64,000 nucleotides of DNA, taken from positions 124,001-188,000 of the forward strand of contig NZ_QBUY01000002.1 of the NCBI RefSeq assembly GCF_003121405.1, given 5' to 3'. Positions within the stretch are counted from its first letter, which is position 1. The number at the start of each line of letters is the position of its first letter. Source of the stretch: Paraburkholderia sp. C35 (GTDB taxonomy: Bacteria; Pseudomonadota; Gammaproteobacteria; Burkholderiales; Burkholderiaceae). The notes beneath the pieces were generated by a model that ran no database searches, was not told where the DNA came from, and saw only the letters and a program-made list of their open reading frames with translations. Positions 16,858 through 26,135 of the stretch are shown here, piece after piece. The position numbers were made by a program, and so were the translations under genes.

Positions 16858-19008
16858 ATGATTGCGACTCTCCGTGGTCTTTTGAAAGAGGCCGTTGTCT
16901 ATCGAAACGACGATTTGCCGCGCTTCCTGCACGCGTTCAAGGCGGCGCTGGCTGTCATCCTGAGCATGCTGATCTGCATGCGGCTGGAACTGCGCGCGCC
17001 CGGCACGTCGATGGTATCGGCGGTGATCGTGATGCTCGCGCAGCGAAGCGGAATGGTGATCGCACGTGCCTTTTACCGCACGCTGGGCATTGCGTGCGGA
17101 AGTCTCGCCGGGCTGACGCTGATCAGTCTGTTTGCACAGCAGCCGCCGCTATTTATCGCCGGTTTGTCGATATGGGTGGGGCTGTTCGTTGCGGGTTCGT
17201 CGTACTACAAGAATTACCAGTCGTATGGTTTCGTGCTGTCGGGCTACGCCGCTTGCATTACGACCGTTCCCGAATGGCCCGTTCCCTACGATGTCGTGAT
17301 CAACCTGATTTACATCGTCAGCGAGGTGATGATCGGTGTCGCGATGGGCAGTCTTGTGAGTGCACTCGTGTTTCCGCAGAAAGTGGTTCCTGCATTGATC
17401 ACATGGCGGGAATCCGCGTTGGGGAAGCTGTTGCCCGCACTGCGCGCAGCAGCATTGGGAAATAGCAAGGACGATCCGATCGACAGCTACATGAAACTCA
17501 TACGCGAGAGCGTGTCGATAGAAGAATTGCGCACGGCGGCTGTGTTCGAGGATCCTGAAATGCGTTTGCGCAACGATGCCTTGACGATGCTCGATCGCAC
17601 GTTCCTTGACACGGTCACGCGTCTCTACGCATTGGACCGCGCAAGACACATGACCCAGCATGTGGGTGCCGAGGTGCAGGCCGAAATCGATGCGACTTTC
17701 GATCTCCTCGCGAAAGCCGCTGCAACCGACGATACGGGAACACAGGAAACCGCGAACCGCCTGCAGGCACTGGAAACGCAGCTTTCCTCGATAAGAGATA
17801 CGTTGCCCGAGCGTGTGGCGGTACAACTGTCGAAGGTAAGCCCCAACGACGACAATTATCGCGCGATAGAAATGGTCGGTGCCGAAGTCTATACGGCGAC
17901 GACTTCGCTTCGCGAGTTCTGCGGTGCATGCAGCATCGTGCTGAATCCACCGAAGATCCAGCTGTCCTTGCCGATCATTCAGGCGATTGCGTTCATGCGC
18001 AATGCGCCGATCCGTTCGAGTGGTTTGTCCGCGTTGCTATCGGGACTACGTGCAGCGATTGCGACGGGCGTCGTCGGGGCCGCGTGGGTCGCTTCAGGAT
18101 GGACCAATGGGTATATTGCCGTCGTATCTGCCGGGATCACGAGCGGATTCTTTTCGCTGAGTCCAACCCCTGCCGCTGCAAGCTGGGATGCCTTCGTGGG
18201 CTGTGCGATTGCGTGCGTGGTGGGCTTCTTCGTCAACTTCATGTTGATGCCGGGCTTTGGCGACGTTTCGCTACTGGCGCTGTGTTTTGGCATTCTGATC
18301 TTCTTCAGCAGCTACGCCTCCACGTTCCCACGCTTCATCGCCATGGGCGCGGGCTTCAGCATCTACCTGTGCTATCTCCTGACGCCAACGAACGTGGCTG
18401 TCTATGACCCGCCCTATCTGCTCGATCGCGGTTTTGGCCTGCTGATTGGAATCGGCGTGGCGGCAAGTGCATTTTCACTCGTCGCGCCGAAAGAGGGTGA
18501 GTGGCTCGCAAAACGGTACGCCCGCCGCATCGAGGACGTGTTGTCGCATGCCGCCACCGATCTGATCGACGTCGAGACCTCGGCGCAATTGGGTATGTCG
18601 ATGCGCGATCTCATCGTGCGTATCGTAACGGTACCGGGCGTGTCGCAAGCGTATCGCGAGAACATCACGAAGTGGGCCTTCGGACAGCTCTGGATCGCCA
18701 ACGCGTTGATCCATGTGAGGGGATGGGCCGATTCGCAGGCGAACGCATTGCCACCCGCATGGGAAGCGGCGCAACGCGAGTGGCTCAGTGCGATGGAAGA
18801 CGTGGCAGACAAGGCCACAAGCGGCGCCGTTGCAACAGCGCTCGCGCAAACCGAGCGCGTGCTCGATATGCTGCGAGAGCACGCGAGCCCGTCTTCGCCC
18901 GGAAGCAGCCGGGCGCTGTTCGAAGTGCGCGCCGGACTGTATTCGACGCGAGCGGCCTTGATCGACCAGTTGCCGGGCGTACCCAGCGCGCCCGCTGTCG
19001 CGTCATGA
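16858..19008 (+). CDS. FUSC-family inner-membrane efflux protein (AaeB-like)
   Basis: About 716 residues. It has two membrane blocks, each with several helices (about 20-165 and 400-525), separated by a long cytosolic helical segment, the layout of fusaric acid resistance/AaeB proteins that export aromatic acids. The first helix block starts near FLHAFKAALAVILSMLICMR. I prefer ATG 16858 (ACAAGG upstream); ATG 16837 is also possible. The stop overlaps the next gene start (ATGA). First gene of a four-gene efflux operon. The substrate is unproven. Confidence 0.87.
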   Translation: MIATLRGLLKEAVVYRNDDLPRFLHAFKAALAVILSMLICMRLELRAPGTSMVSAVIVMLAQRSGMVIARAFYRTLGIACGSLAGLTLISLFAQQPPLFIAGLSIWVGLFVAGSSYYKNYQSYGFVLSGYAACITTVPEWPVPYDVVINLIYIVSEVMIGVAMGSLVSALVFPQKVVPALITWRESALGKLLPALRAAALGNSKDDPIDSYMKLIRESVSIEELRTAAVFEDPEMRLRNDALTMLDRTFLDTVTRLYALDRARHMTQHVGAEVQAEIDATFDLLAKAAATDDTGTQETANRLQALETQLSSIRDTLPERVAVQLSKVSPNDDNYRAIEMVGAEVYTATTSLREFCGACSIVLNPPKIQLSLPIIQAIAFMRNAPIRSSGLSALLSGLRAAIATGVVGAAWVASGWTNGYIAVVSAGITSGFFSLSPTPAAASWDAFVGCAIACVVGFFVNFMLMPGFGDVSLLALCFGILIFFSSYASTFPRFIAMGAGFSIYLCYLLTPTNVAVYDPPYLLDRGFGLLIGIGVAASAFSLVAPKEGEWLAKRYARRIEDVLSHAATDLIDVETSAQLGMSMRDLIVRIVTVPGVSQAYRENITKWAFGQLWIANALIHVRGWADSQANALPPAWEAAQREWLSAMEDVADKATSGAVATALAQTERVLDMLREHASPSSPGSSRALFEVRAGLYSTRAALIDQLPGVPSAPAVAS

Positions 19009-20507
19009 ACGCGCCGGGTCGACAGCGATCCAGCTGGTCGCGCCTCACGCTCGTTTTGGGCCTCGTATTGCCTGTTCTGATGAGTTGCATCAGCGGTGCT
19101 GGGATCAAACCGGAAGCGTCCTTCATCGATCCAGCGTCGATCGATCCCGGTAATGCGTTGCGCGAGACGCAAAGCGACGCGAACTGGCCCACGAGCGAAT
19201 GGTGGCGTGCATGGCGCGATCCGCAACTCGACCAACTGATGACGCGGGCCGTAGCCGGAAGCCCGACGCTGGCGATCGTCAGATCGCGCGTGACGGCGGC
19301 CGTCTGGCAGGCGCGCGCGCTGCGTGCCGATGAACTGCCGGATGTCGAGGGTGACGCCGCGCTCGCACGAACCCGTTTCCCGCGTTACGCAACGCCATCT
19401 CCGCCGGGCGGAACAACGGTCTGGGACAACTCGGCCGCCGTCACGCTTTCCTATGATCTCGATCTGTGGGGAAAAAACCGTTCGCTCGAGAAGGGCGCAC
19501 TCGACGCAGTGCAAGCAACGGCTGCCGATGCCCAATTCGCGAAAGTCGAACTGCAGGTAGCGGTCGCGCGCACCTACACGCAGCTCGCGCTTCAGCACGC
19601 GCTGCTCGACATCTACCAGTCGATCAACGAAGAGGAACGGCGCAATCTGGATATCGCCACGCGGCGCCGTCAGGCGGGCATTGTCGGCGAGATCGATGAG
19701 CGTCAGGCGAGGACACAGTACCAGGCGGGCATGACCGATATTCTGCGGGCCAGGGACGATATCGCCATCGCGAGGCTGCAGATCGCCTATCTCGTCGGCG
19801 CAGGGCCGGGTTTCGGCGATACGCTGACGCGTCCTGTTTTGCCGCCCGATGTCGGCATCGCGCTTCCCACTTCGCTGCCGGCGGAAATCATCGGGCACCG
19901 CGCCGACGTCGTTGCACAGCGCTGGCGTGCTGCGGAAGCTGCGAAGAAGGTGGAGGCCGCCCATGCGGATTTCTATCCCAACATCAATCTCGTCGCCAGT
20001 GCGTCGCTGGCTTCCGTCGCACCGTTCGGCGGCTTCTTCAATTTCATCAACAGCGACGCTGTAGGTCACAGCGTGGGATTGGCGGGATCGTTGCCGATCT
20101 TCGACGCAGGGCGACGCCGGGGCCGCTTTGGCGTCGCCACAGCCGAATACGACGATGCAGTGCTGAAGTACAACGATACCGTGCTGTCGGCCATGCAAAA
20201 CGTCGCTCAACAGGTGACGTTATTGCGGTCGCTCAAAGATCAGGAAACGTCTGCCGATACCGCGCTGAAATCCTCGATGCGTTCTTACGATCTTGCGAAC
20301 CGTGGCTATCGCGGCGGCATTACGGAGTATCTGGACGTGCTTGTCGCGCAGAAGGTGATGCTTCAGCAACAGCGTGATCTCGCGCTGATCCGTGCGCAGC
20401 GGGTCGATGCGTGGGTGTTGCTGATGAAGGCGCTTGGCGGTGGTGCTGATGTCGATCCCACGCCAGCCAATATCGAGCGAGGTAAGGATGATACCCGTCG
20501 AAATTGA
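19005..20507 (+). CDS. Outer-membrane efflux lipoprotein, NodT/OprM family
   Basis: 500 residues. A signal peptide with lipobox LMSC (Cys near residue 26) precedes a typical TolC-like fold with two repeats rich in Ala, Gln and Arg helices. Marks include WWRAWRDPQLDQLM, SYDLDLWGK, the ADVVAQRWRAAEA helix and PIFDAGRRRG. It starts at ATG 19005, overlapping the FUSC stop by 4 nt, which signals translational coupling. It forms the outer-membrane exit duct with the HlyD-type adaptor downstream. The longer upstream frame is read-through of the FUSC gene in another phase. Confidence 0.92.
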   Translation: MNAPGRQRSSWSRLTLVLGLVLPVLMSCISGAGIKPEASFIDPASIDPGNALRETQSDANWPTSEWWRAWRDPQLDQLMTRAVAGSPTLAIVRSRVTAAVWQARALRADELPDVEGDAALARTRFPRYATPSPPGGTTVWDNSAAVTLSYDLDLWGKNRSLEKGALDAVQATAADAQFAKVELQVAVARTYTQLALQHALLDIYQSINEEERRNLDIATRRRQAGIVGEIDERQARTQYQAGMTDILRARDDIAIARLQIAYLVGAGPGFGDTLTRPVLPPDVGIALPTSLPAEIIGHRADVVAQRWRAAEAAKKVEAAHADFYPNINLVASASLASVAPFGGFFNFINSDAVGHSVGLAGSLPIFDAGRRRGRFGVATAEYDDAVLKYNDTVLSAMQNVAQQVTLLRSLKDQETSADTALKSSMRSYDLANRGYRGGITEYLDVLVAQKVMLQQQRDLALIRAQRVDAWVLLMKALGGGADVDPTPANIERGKDDTRRN

Positions 20508-20694
20508 ACTGTTCGGATTCTTCGCGCCTGTCCTGCTGATCGTGCTGGTTGCCTGCGTGTTTGTTTTTATCGCATTGGACCTGCTGCTTGCGAGGTTGGG
20601 TGTTTATCGGCTCGCGTGGCACCCGGGCCTTTTCAGGGTTGCGTTGTTTGCCGTGCTGTTCTGCGGCGTCGCGCTACTGGTCCAGAGAACGTGA
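20488..20694 (+). CDS. DUF1656 small membrane protein of the efflux operon
   Basis: 68 residues with two hydrophobic helices (about 10-33 and 47-64), starting MIPVEIELFGFFAPVLLIV. This is the typical start of DUF1656/AaeX proteins found between FUSC and HlyD genes. ATG 20488 follows GAGGTAAGG and overlaps the end of the outer-membrane gene by 20 nt. Its role in efflux is unknown, although its position is strongly conserved in such operons (family knowledge). Confidence 0.88.
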   Translation: MIPVEIELFGFFAPVLLIVLVACVFVFIALDLLLARLGVYRLAWHPGLFRVALFAVLFCGVALLVQRT

Positions 20695-20740
20695 CGGAGC
20701 ATCGCGCAAGCGAAGCTCTCGACAGCCAACGGGGCGGAAG

Positions 20741-21694
20741 ATGAACAAGCAGTATCTCATTCGAATCGCCATGACGCTGATTACCGTAGTGATCGCTGTC
20801 TGGCTGATGCACGCGATATGGCTGCGCTATATGTACTCGCCGTGGACACGCGACGGGCGTGTGCGCGCAAACGTCATCAACCTGTCCACCGACGTCTCGG
20901 GACTCGTCAAGGAAGTGCGCGTCAAGGACAACCAGTGGGTGCGCAAGGGCGACGTGCTTTACGTGCTCGATCCCGACCGTTTCAGATATGCCGTCGATCA
21001 GGCCGATGCCGACGTGGCACGCGCCAACGCCCAGTTGCAACAGGCGCAGTCGCAAATGGATGCGAGCCTGTACGAATCGAAAATGCGCAAGGACCAGGCG
21101 TCGCGGCGGGAAAAGCTCTCGGGCGATGTCGTATCGGAAGAAATACGTTCTGACTATGCGCTGCAGTCGCGGCAATCGCAGTCGTCGCTGGAAGCTGCGC
21201 GGGCCGCCTATAGCGCAGCGCAAGCCGCACTCAAGGCCGCGCTGGCGCGCAAGGAAACGGCGCATCTCGATCTGGTGCGCAGCGAAGTCCGCGCCCCGAC
21301 TGACGGCTATATCGTCAACCTCAATCTGTTTCCCGGCGACTATGCCAGCGCGGGCGTCGCGCGCATGGCGATGCTCGACTCGAACTCATTCTGGGTGTAC
21401 GGCTATTTCGAGGAGACCAAGATCCAGGGCGTGCATGTGGGCGATCACGCCGTTGTGCGCCTGCTCGGCGGCAATGTCGATATTGGCGGGCATGTAGACA
21501 GTATCGCGAGCGGCATCGTGGATCGGGACAATCCGACGGGATCTGGCGAATTGCTCGCCAATGTCGACCCGATCTTCACATGGGTGCGCCTCGCGCAGCG
21601 CGTACCCGTGCGCATTCATCTGGACAGCGTGCCGGCGGGCATTCATCTCGCGATGGGCATGACCTGCACCATCACCCTCAGCGCCAGACGATGA
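20741..21694 (+). CDS. HlyD/AaeA-type periplasmic adaptor
   Basis: 317 residues: an N-terminal membrane anchor (residues 8-27), a biotinyl-lipoyl-like half-motif near VSGLVKEVRVKDNQWVRKGDVLY, a coiled-coil hairpin rich in Ala and Gln (about 85-170), then the second half-motif RAPTDGYIVNL and a beta-barrel. It starts at ATG 20741 behind GGGGCGGAAG. Last gene of the FUSC-OMP-DUF1656-HlyD operon. The adaptor would bridge the FUSC pump and the outer-membrane lipoprotein. The gene order matches AaeXAB-like systems plus a dedicated exit duct. Confidence 0.92.
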   Translation: MNKQYLIRIAMTLITVVIAVWLMHAIWLRYMYSPWTRDGRVRANVINLSTDVSGLVKEVRVKDNQWVRKGDVLYVLDPDRFRYAVDQADADVARANAQLQQAQSQMDASLYESKMRKDQASRREKLSGDVVSEEIRSDYALQSRQSQSSLEAARAAYSAAQAALKAALARKETAHLDLVRSEVRAPTDGYIVNLNLFPGDYASAGVARMAMLDSNSFWVYGYFEETKIQGVHVGDHAVVRLLGGNVDIGGHVDSIASGIVDRDNPTGSGELLANVDPIFTWVRLAQRVPVRIHLDSVPAGIHLAMGMTCTITLSARR

Positions 21695-21826
21695 ACGCAT
21701 AAGCACAGCAAGCTCGTTGGCCACGATCCGTGGATACTGAATATCCGCACGCTTTTCTGGAAAGACACCCATGCACGCGCTGATTACTCTCGGTGCGTGA
21801 TCATGTCGACAGAAGGAGAGCGAGTC

Positions 21827-23260
21827 ATGCTGCAGAAGAGCTATCCGTATTACCTCGCCAACGAAGCCGTCGCGGCGAATACCGATCTCGAAGTCACCGA
21901 CAAGTTCAGCGGCGAAGTCGCCACACGTGTTGCGCTGGCCGACGCCAAAGCGATCGACAAGGCGATCGGGTTCGCCGTCGACGCGATGCCGGAAATGCGT
22001 GCCTTCCCGCCGTTCAAACGTCAGGCCGTGCTCGAACATTGCGTGACGCGCTTTCGCGAGCGCTTCGACGAAATGGCAATCGCGCTATGCATCGAAGCGG
22101 GCAAACCCATCAAGGACGCACGCGGTGAAGTCTCGCGGCTCATCGACACCTTCAAGGTTGCGGCGGAAGAATCGGTGCGTATTGGCGGCGAGATCATGAA
22201 TCTGGAGATCTCTCAACGGGCGATGGGTTATCACGCCTATATCAAGCGCGTGCCGATCGGTCCGTGTTCATTCATCTCGCCCTTCAACTTCCCGCTCAAT
22301 CTCGCGGCGCACAAGGTCGCACCGGCGCTCGCAGCAGGCGTGCCGTTCGTGCTCAAGCCGGCGAGCCGCACGCCCGTCGGTGCGTTGATCATCGGTGACG
22401 TGCTGGCCGAGACGGATCTCCCCAAGGGCGGCTTCTCGATTCTCCCGGCCCATCGCGACGGCGCGGATCTTTTCACCACCGACGAGCGCTTCAAGCTCAT
22501 GTCATTTACGGGCTCGCCCGTTGTCGGTTGGGATCTGAAGGCGCGGGCGGGCAAGAAGAAAGTCGTGCTGGAACTGGGCGGCAATGCAGCCGTTATCGTC
22601 GATGGCGACCAGGGCGACAAGCTCGACTATGTCGTCGACCGGCTTGCGTTCGGTGCGTACTATCAGTCGGGCCAAAGCTGTATCGGCGTGCAACGCATTC
22701 TCGTGCACGCGTCGGTCTACGATGCGCTGCGCGAGAAACTGATCGCGAAGACCAAGTCGCTGAAGATGGGCGATCCCAAGAACGAAGACACGTTCGTCGG
22801 GCCAATGATCTCGCTGTCGGAGTCGAAGCGGCTCGCGGGCTGGATGGAAAGCGCGGTCGGAGCGGGTGCGAAGATCATCGCGGGCGGTAAGGTGGATGGT
22901 GCGATGTTCGAAGCGACGCTGCTCGAGAACGTGGGGCACGACACCGATCTATATCGCAAGGAAGCCTTCGGCCCTATCGCGATCCTCGAAAAATTCGACG
23001 ATTTCGAACAGGCTGTCAAAACGGTCAACGACAGCGATTTCGGCTTGCAGGCAGGCGTCTTCACGGATTCGCTCGCGCACACGCATTTTGCGTGGGACGA
23101 ACTGGACGTAGGCGGCGTGGTGATCAACGACGTGTCGTCGTTCCGTGTCGACAACATGCCGTATGGCGGCGTCAAGGACTCCGGGATCGGGCGGGAAGGC
23201 GTGCGCTACGCCATCGAGGACATGACGGAATTGCGCCTGATGGTGATGCGGCAGTTGTGA
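21827..23260 (+). CDS. NAD(P)-dependent aldehyde dehydrogenase
   Basis: 477-residue aldehyde dehydrogenase that oxidises an aldehyde to the acid or ester. The catalytic Cys285 is in SGQSCIGVQR, the general base Glu249 in LELGG, and the NAD-binding signature is FTGSP (227-231). PFNFPLN (152-158) is also conserved. ATG 21827 has AAGGAGAG 6 nt upstream, far better than the in-frame starts at 21797 and 21803. Within the superfamily it resembles the GapN/lactaldehyde-type group. A strong hairpin separates it from the molybdenum hydroxylase operon that follows. Substrate unknown. Confidence 0.88.
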   Translation: MLQKSYPYYLANEAVAANTDLEVTDKFSGEVATRVALADAKAIDKAIGFAVDAMPEMRAFPPFKRQAVLEHCVTRFRERFDEMAIALCIEAGKPIKDARGEVSRLIDTFKVAAEESVRIGGEIMNLEISQRAMGYHAYIKRVPIGPCSFISPFNFPLNLAAHKVAPALAAGVPFVLKPASRTPVGALIIGDVLAETDLPKGGFSILPAHRDGADLFTTDERFKLMSFTGSPVVGWDLKARAGKKKVVLELGGNAAVIVDGDQGDKLDYVVDRLAFGAYYQSGQSCIGVQRILVHASVYDALREKLIAKTKSLKMGDPKNEDTFVGPMISLSESKRLAGWMESAVGAGAKIIAGGKVDGAMFEATLLENVGHDTDLYRKEAFGPIAILEKFDDFEQAVKTVNDSDFGLQAGVFTDSLAHTHFAWDELDVGGVVINDVSSFRVDNMPYGGVKDSGIGREGVRYAIEDMTELRLMVMRQL

Positions 23261-23267
23261 GGCACGC

Positions 23268-23307
23268 CTCGCGCGGACCTGGAAATGTTCATCCAGGTTC
23301 GCGCGAG
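23268..23307 (+). terminator. Strong hairpin after the aldehyde dehydrogenase gene
   Basis: CTCGCGCGGACCTGG (23268-23282) pairs with CCAGGTTCGCGCGAG (23293-23307): 14 Watson-Crick pairs and one G-U, with a 10-nt loop, 7 bp after the stop codon. No T-tract follows, so it may be a factor-assisted terminator or an mRNA 3'-end stabiliser. Confidence 0.6.
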
Positions 23308-23427
23308 CCGGGGATATCAACAGATCAGAACGACGCATCAGCCCACTACACACGCGAAATGCTTTCGAGTCGTCGAGTCCCGGTGTAGCTGGCGGAACGA
23401 TCAGGTAACACGCATCGGAGCAATCAG

Positions 23428-23883
23428 ATGGCCAAACTCAATGTCAATGGTCAGCCGCACGATATCGATGCGCCGCGCGACATGCCCGTTCTCTGGGTGT
23501 TGCGCGACATCATCGGGCTGACGGGAACCAAGTTCGGATGTGGGATTGCGCAATGCGGCGCGTGCACGGTTCATCTGGACGGCGTGGCGGTGCGCTCGTG
23601 TGTGCTGCCCATTGCGGCTGTCGGCGACAGAAAGATCACGACGATCGAAGCCATCGGCGAAACACCCATCGGCACGCGCGTTCAAGTGGCGTGGCGCGAA
23701 CTCGACGTGGTTCAGTGCGGCTACTGTCAGTCCGGACAGGTGATGCAGGCGGCCTCGCTGCTCGCACAGATTCCAAACCCGGGCGACGCCGACATCGACG
23801 CCGGCATGGCGGGCAATATCTGCCGCTGCGGTACTTATCAACGCATCCGGGCAGCCGTGAAGCAGGCTGCCAGGGAGGCGTGA
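23428..23883 (+). CDS. iorA: Molybdenum hydroxylase small [2Fe-2S] subunit (isoquinoline 1-oxidoreductase alpha-like)
   Basis: 151 residues with both iron-sulphur clusters of the xanthine oxidase family: a plant-ferredoxin type cluster (C38, C43, C46, C58) and an alpha-helical cluster (C97, C100, C132, C134). The length and the pairing with a single large molybdopterin subunit, with no FAD subunit, fit the isoquinoline oxidoreductase/periplasmic aldehyde oxidase group. It is followed 1 nt later by the large subunit. It transfers electrons from the molybdenum centre to the cytochrome encoded third. The symbol is by family; the true substrate is unknown. Confidence 0.88.
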   Translation: MAKLNVNGQPHDIDAPRDMPVLWVLRDIIGLTGTKFGCGIAQCGACTVHLDGVAVRSCVLPIAAVGDRKITTIEAIGETPIGTRVQVAWRELDVVQCGYCQSGQVMQAASLLAQIPNPGDADIDAGMAGNICRCGTYQRIRAAVKQAAREA

Positions 23884-23884
23884 C

Positions 23885-26122
23885 ATGTCGCAAGGATTAC
23901 TCGAAGCACAAAATGGCAAGGCAGTCGACCGTGCGTCAGCGCTCGTCACGCGCCGCGCGTTTCTGAAGTTCAGCGCAAGCGTCGCGGCGATCTCGGGCGG
24001 CGGCCTGCTATTGGCCTTTACGATGCCCGCACGCGGCCAGGGCGACGCGCGCAAGTCGGTCATCGGCGGCGATGGTGTGGAGACGCCGCAAGACGGCGTA
24101 TTCGCTCCCAATGCATTCGTACAGATCGACAGGGCGGGCAAGGTCACGCTTATCGTGCCGAAAGTCGAAATGGGGCAAGGCGTGTACACATCGATACCGA
24201 TGTTGATCGCCGAAGAACTCGAAGTGCCGCTGGACAACATCACGGTGGATCACGCGCCACCCGACGAAAAGCGTTTCATGGACCCGCTGCTCGGCGGCCA
24301 GCTGACGGGCGGCTCCACGTCGATCCGTTACGCGTGGGAACCGATGCGGCGTGCGGGCGCAGCCGCGCGCATGTTGCTGATCAACGCGGCCGCGCAGCAA
24401 TGGCAGGTCGATCCTGCGACGTGCCACGCAGAGAACGGTCAGGTGATTCATGCCGATACGAAGCGAAACATCGCGTACGGCCAACTGGTCGATGCAGCGG
24501 CGAAGCTGTCCGTGCCGCAAGACGTGCCGCTGAAAAAACCGCAAGACTTCAAGTTGATCGGTACGCAGGCAAAACGTCTCGATTCGCCGGAGAAGGTGGA
24601 CGGCAGCGCGATCTTCGGCCTCGACGTTCGTTTGCCCGACATGGTGTACGCGGCCATCGTCAACTGTCCGGTGTTCGGCGGGACGCTGGCGAGCGTCGAC
24701 GATAGCGCAGCGAAGAAGATTCCGGGCGTGCGCCAGATCGTGAAAATCGACAACGGCGTGGCCGTCATCGGCGATCACACCTGGGCCGCGAAACGCGGCG
24801 CGGCGGCATTGAAGGTCACGTGGAACGAAGGCGCGGGCGCGACGGTGTCGACGAAAACGATCGTCGACGATCTGGCCATGGCATCGGAACGCAATGGTGC
24901 CGTCGCGCGCAAGGACGGCGATGTGAACGACGCGTTCCCGAAAGCGAGCACGCGCGTCGATGCCGTCTATCAGCAGCCGTTCCTTGCGCACGCAACGATG
25001 GAGCCGATCAACTGCACGGTGCATGTGAAGCCCGACAGTTGCGATATCTGGGTCGGCACGCAGGTGCCGACGCGCGCGGTCGATGTCGGTGCGCAGGTAA
25101 CGGGGCTGGCGCCAGACAAAGTCATCGTGCACAACTTTCTGCTCGGTGGCGGCTTTGGCCGCAGGCTCGAAGTGGATGGCGTCATGCAGGCCGTGAAGGT
25201 GGCGAAGCAGTTGAACGTACCTGTCAAGGTCATGTGGACGCGCGAGGAAGACATTCAGCACGACATGTACCGGCCGTACTACTACGACAAGATCTCGGCG
25301 GGCCTCGATGCAAACGGCAAGCCGGTTGCGTGGCAGCATCGCATTGTTGGATCGTCGATATTTGCGCGCTTTGCGCCGGGCGCGATGAAGAATGGCGTGG
25401 ACCCGGACGCCGTCGAGGTCGCAGCCGATCTGCCCTACGATGTCCCGAACCAGTTGATCGACTACGTGCGGCAAGAGCCGCGCGCGATACCGACGGCCTT
25501 CTGGCGCGGCGTGGGGCCGACGCGCGGCACCTTTGTGGTCGAGAGCTTTATCGACGAACTGGCGGCGCAGGCGAAGATCGATCCCGTCAAGTATCGGCGC
25601 GATCTGCTCGGCAAGACACCGCGTGCACTGAATGTACTAAACGTCGCGACGCAGGCGGCCGGCTGGGGCAAGGCGATGCCTAAAGGCCAGGGGCGCGGCG
25701 TATCGGTGATGCATGCGTTCGGCAGCTTCTTTTCGATGGTCGCCGATGTCACCGTCGATCAGGGCGAGGTCAGGGTGAACCGCGTGGTGTGTGCGGTCGA
25801 TTGCGGCATGGTGGTCAATCCCAACACTGTCGAAGCGCAGATCCAGGGCGGCATCATCTTTGCCATTACGGCGGCGCTTTACAGCGAGGTCACGATCGAA
25901 CGGGGCCGCGTGCAGCAGAACAATTTCACCGACTATCGCATTCTGCGCATCCACGAATCGCCGATGATCGACGTGCATATCGTCAAGAGCAGCGAAGCGC
26001 CGGGCGGTATCGGCGAGCCGGGGACAGCAGCGGCGCAACCGGCCATTGCCAACGCGATCTACGCGGCCACGGGCAAGCGCTTGCGTCAGTTGCCCGTGGG
26101 CAACCAGCTTGTGAGCGCGTAA
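23885..26122 (+). CDS. iorB: Molybdopterin-binding large subunit (isoquinoline 1-oxidoreductase beta-like), Tat-exported
   Basis: 745 residues. The N-terminus carries a twin-arginine-like motif (TRRAFLKFSAS, about 20-30) and a hydrophobic stretch, so export to the periplasm is likely. Molybdopterin-binding segments include KVEMGQGVYTSIPMLIAEEL near 98, GGGFGRRLE near 420, and the C-terminal GGIGEPGTAAAQPAIANAIYAATG with the catalytic Glu of the xanthine oxidase family. The cofactor is expected to be molybdopterin cytosine dinucleotide. It lies between the [2Fe-2S] subunit and a triheme cytochrome c, which would accept the electrons. Substrates could be N-heterocycles or aldehydes. Confidence 0.9.
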   Translation: MSQGLLEAQNGKAVDRASALVTRRAFLKFSASVAAISGGGLLLAFTMPARGQGDARKSVIGGDGVETPQDGVFAPNAFVQIDRAGKVTLIVPKVEMGQGVYTSIPMLIAEELEVPLDNITVDHAPPDEKRFMDPLLGGQLTGGSTSIRYAWEPMRRAGAAARMLLINAAAQQWQVDPATCHAENGQVIHADTKRNIAYGQLVDAAAKLSVPQDVPLKKPQDFKLIGTQAKRLDSPEKVDGSAIFGLDVRLPDMVYAAIVNCPVFGGTLASVDDSAAKKIPGVRQIVKIDNGVAVIGDHTWAAKRGAAALKVTWNEGAGATVSTKTIVDDLAMASERNGAVARKDGDVNDAFPKASTRVDAVYQQPFLAHATMEPINCTVHVKPDSCDIWVGTQVPTRAVDVGAQVTGLAPDKVIVHNFLLGGGFGRRLEVDGVMQAVKVAKQLNVPVKVMWTREEDIQHDMYRPYYYDKISAGLDANGKPVAWQHRIVGSSIFARFAPGAMKNGVDPDAVEVAADLPYDVPNQLIDYVRQEPRAIPTAFWRGVGPTRGTFVVESFIDELAAQAKIDPVKYRRDLLGKTPRALNVLNVATQAAGWGKAMPKGQGRGVSVMHAFGSFFSMVADVTVDQGEVRVNRVVCAVDCGMVVNPNTVEAQIQGGIIFAITAALYSEVTIERGRVQQNNFTDYRILRIHESPMIDVHIVKSSEAPGGIGEPGTAAAQPAIANAIYAATGKRLRQLPVGNQLVSA

Positions 26123-26135
26123 GCGGAGGCCGACG

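Noticed and set aside
18501..19004. An N-terminal extension of the outer-membrane efflux gene to 18501.
   Set aside because: It is antiphase read-through of the FUSC gene. The lipoprotein signal begins at ATG 19005, which overlaps the FUSC stop.
18414..20210. A 598-codon ORF on the minus strand opposite the efflux genes.
   Set aside because: Its composition (Arg/Asp/His-rich) is typical of an antisense shadow in GC-rich DNA. No domain is visible, and the plus-strand genes are secure.
24008..25474. A 488-codon minus-strand ORF opposite the molybdopterin subunit.
   Set aside because: Arg/His/Asp-rich shadow with no domain; the plus-strand gene has clear family motifs.
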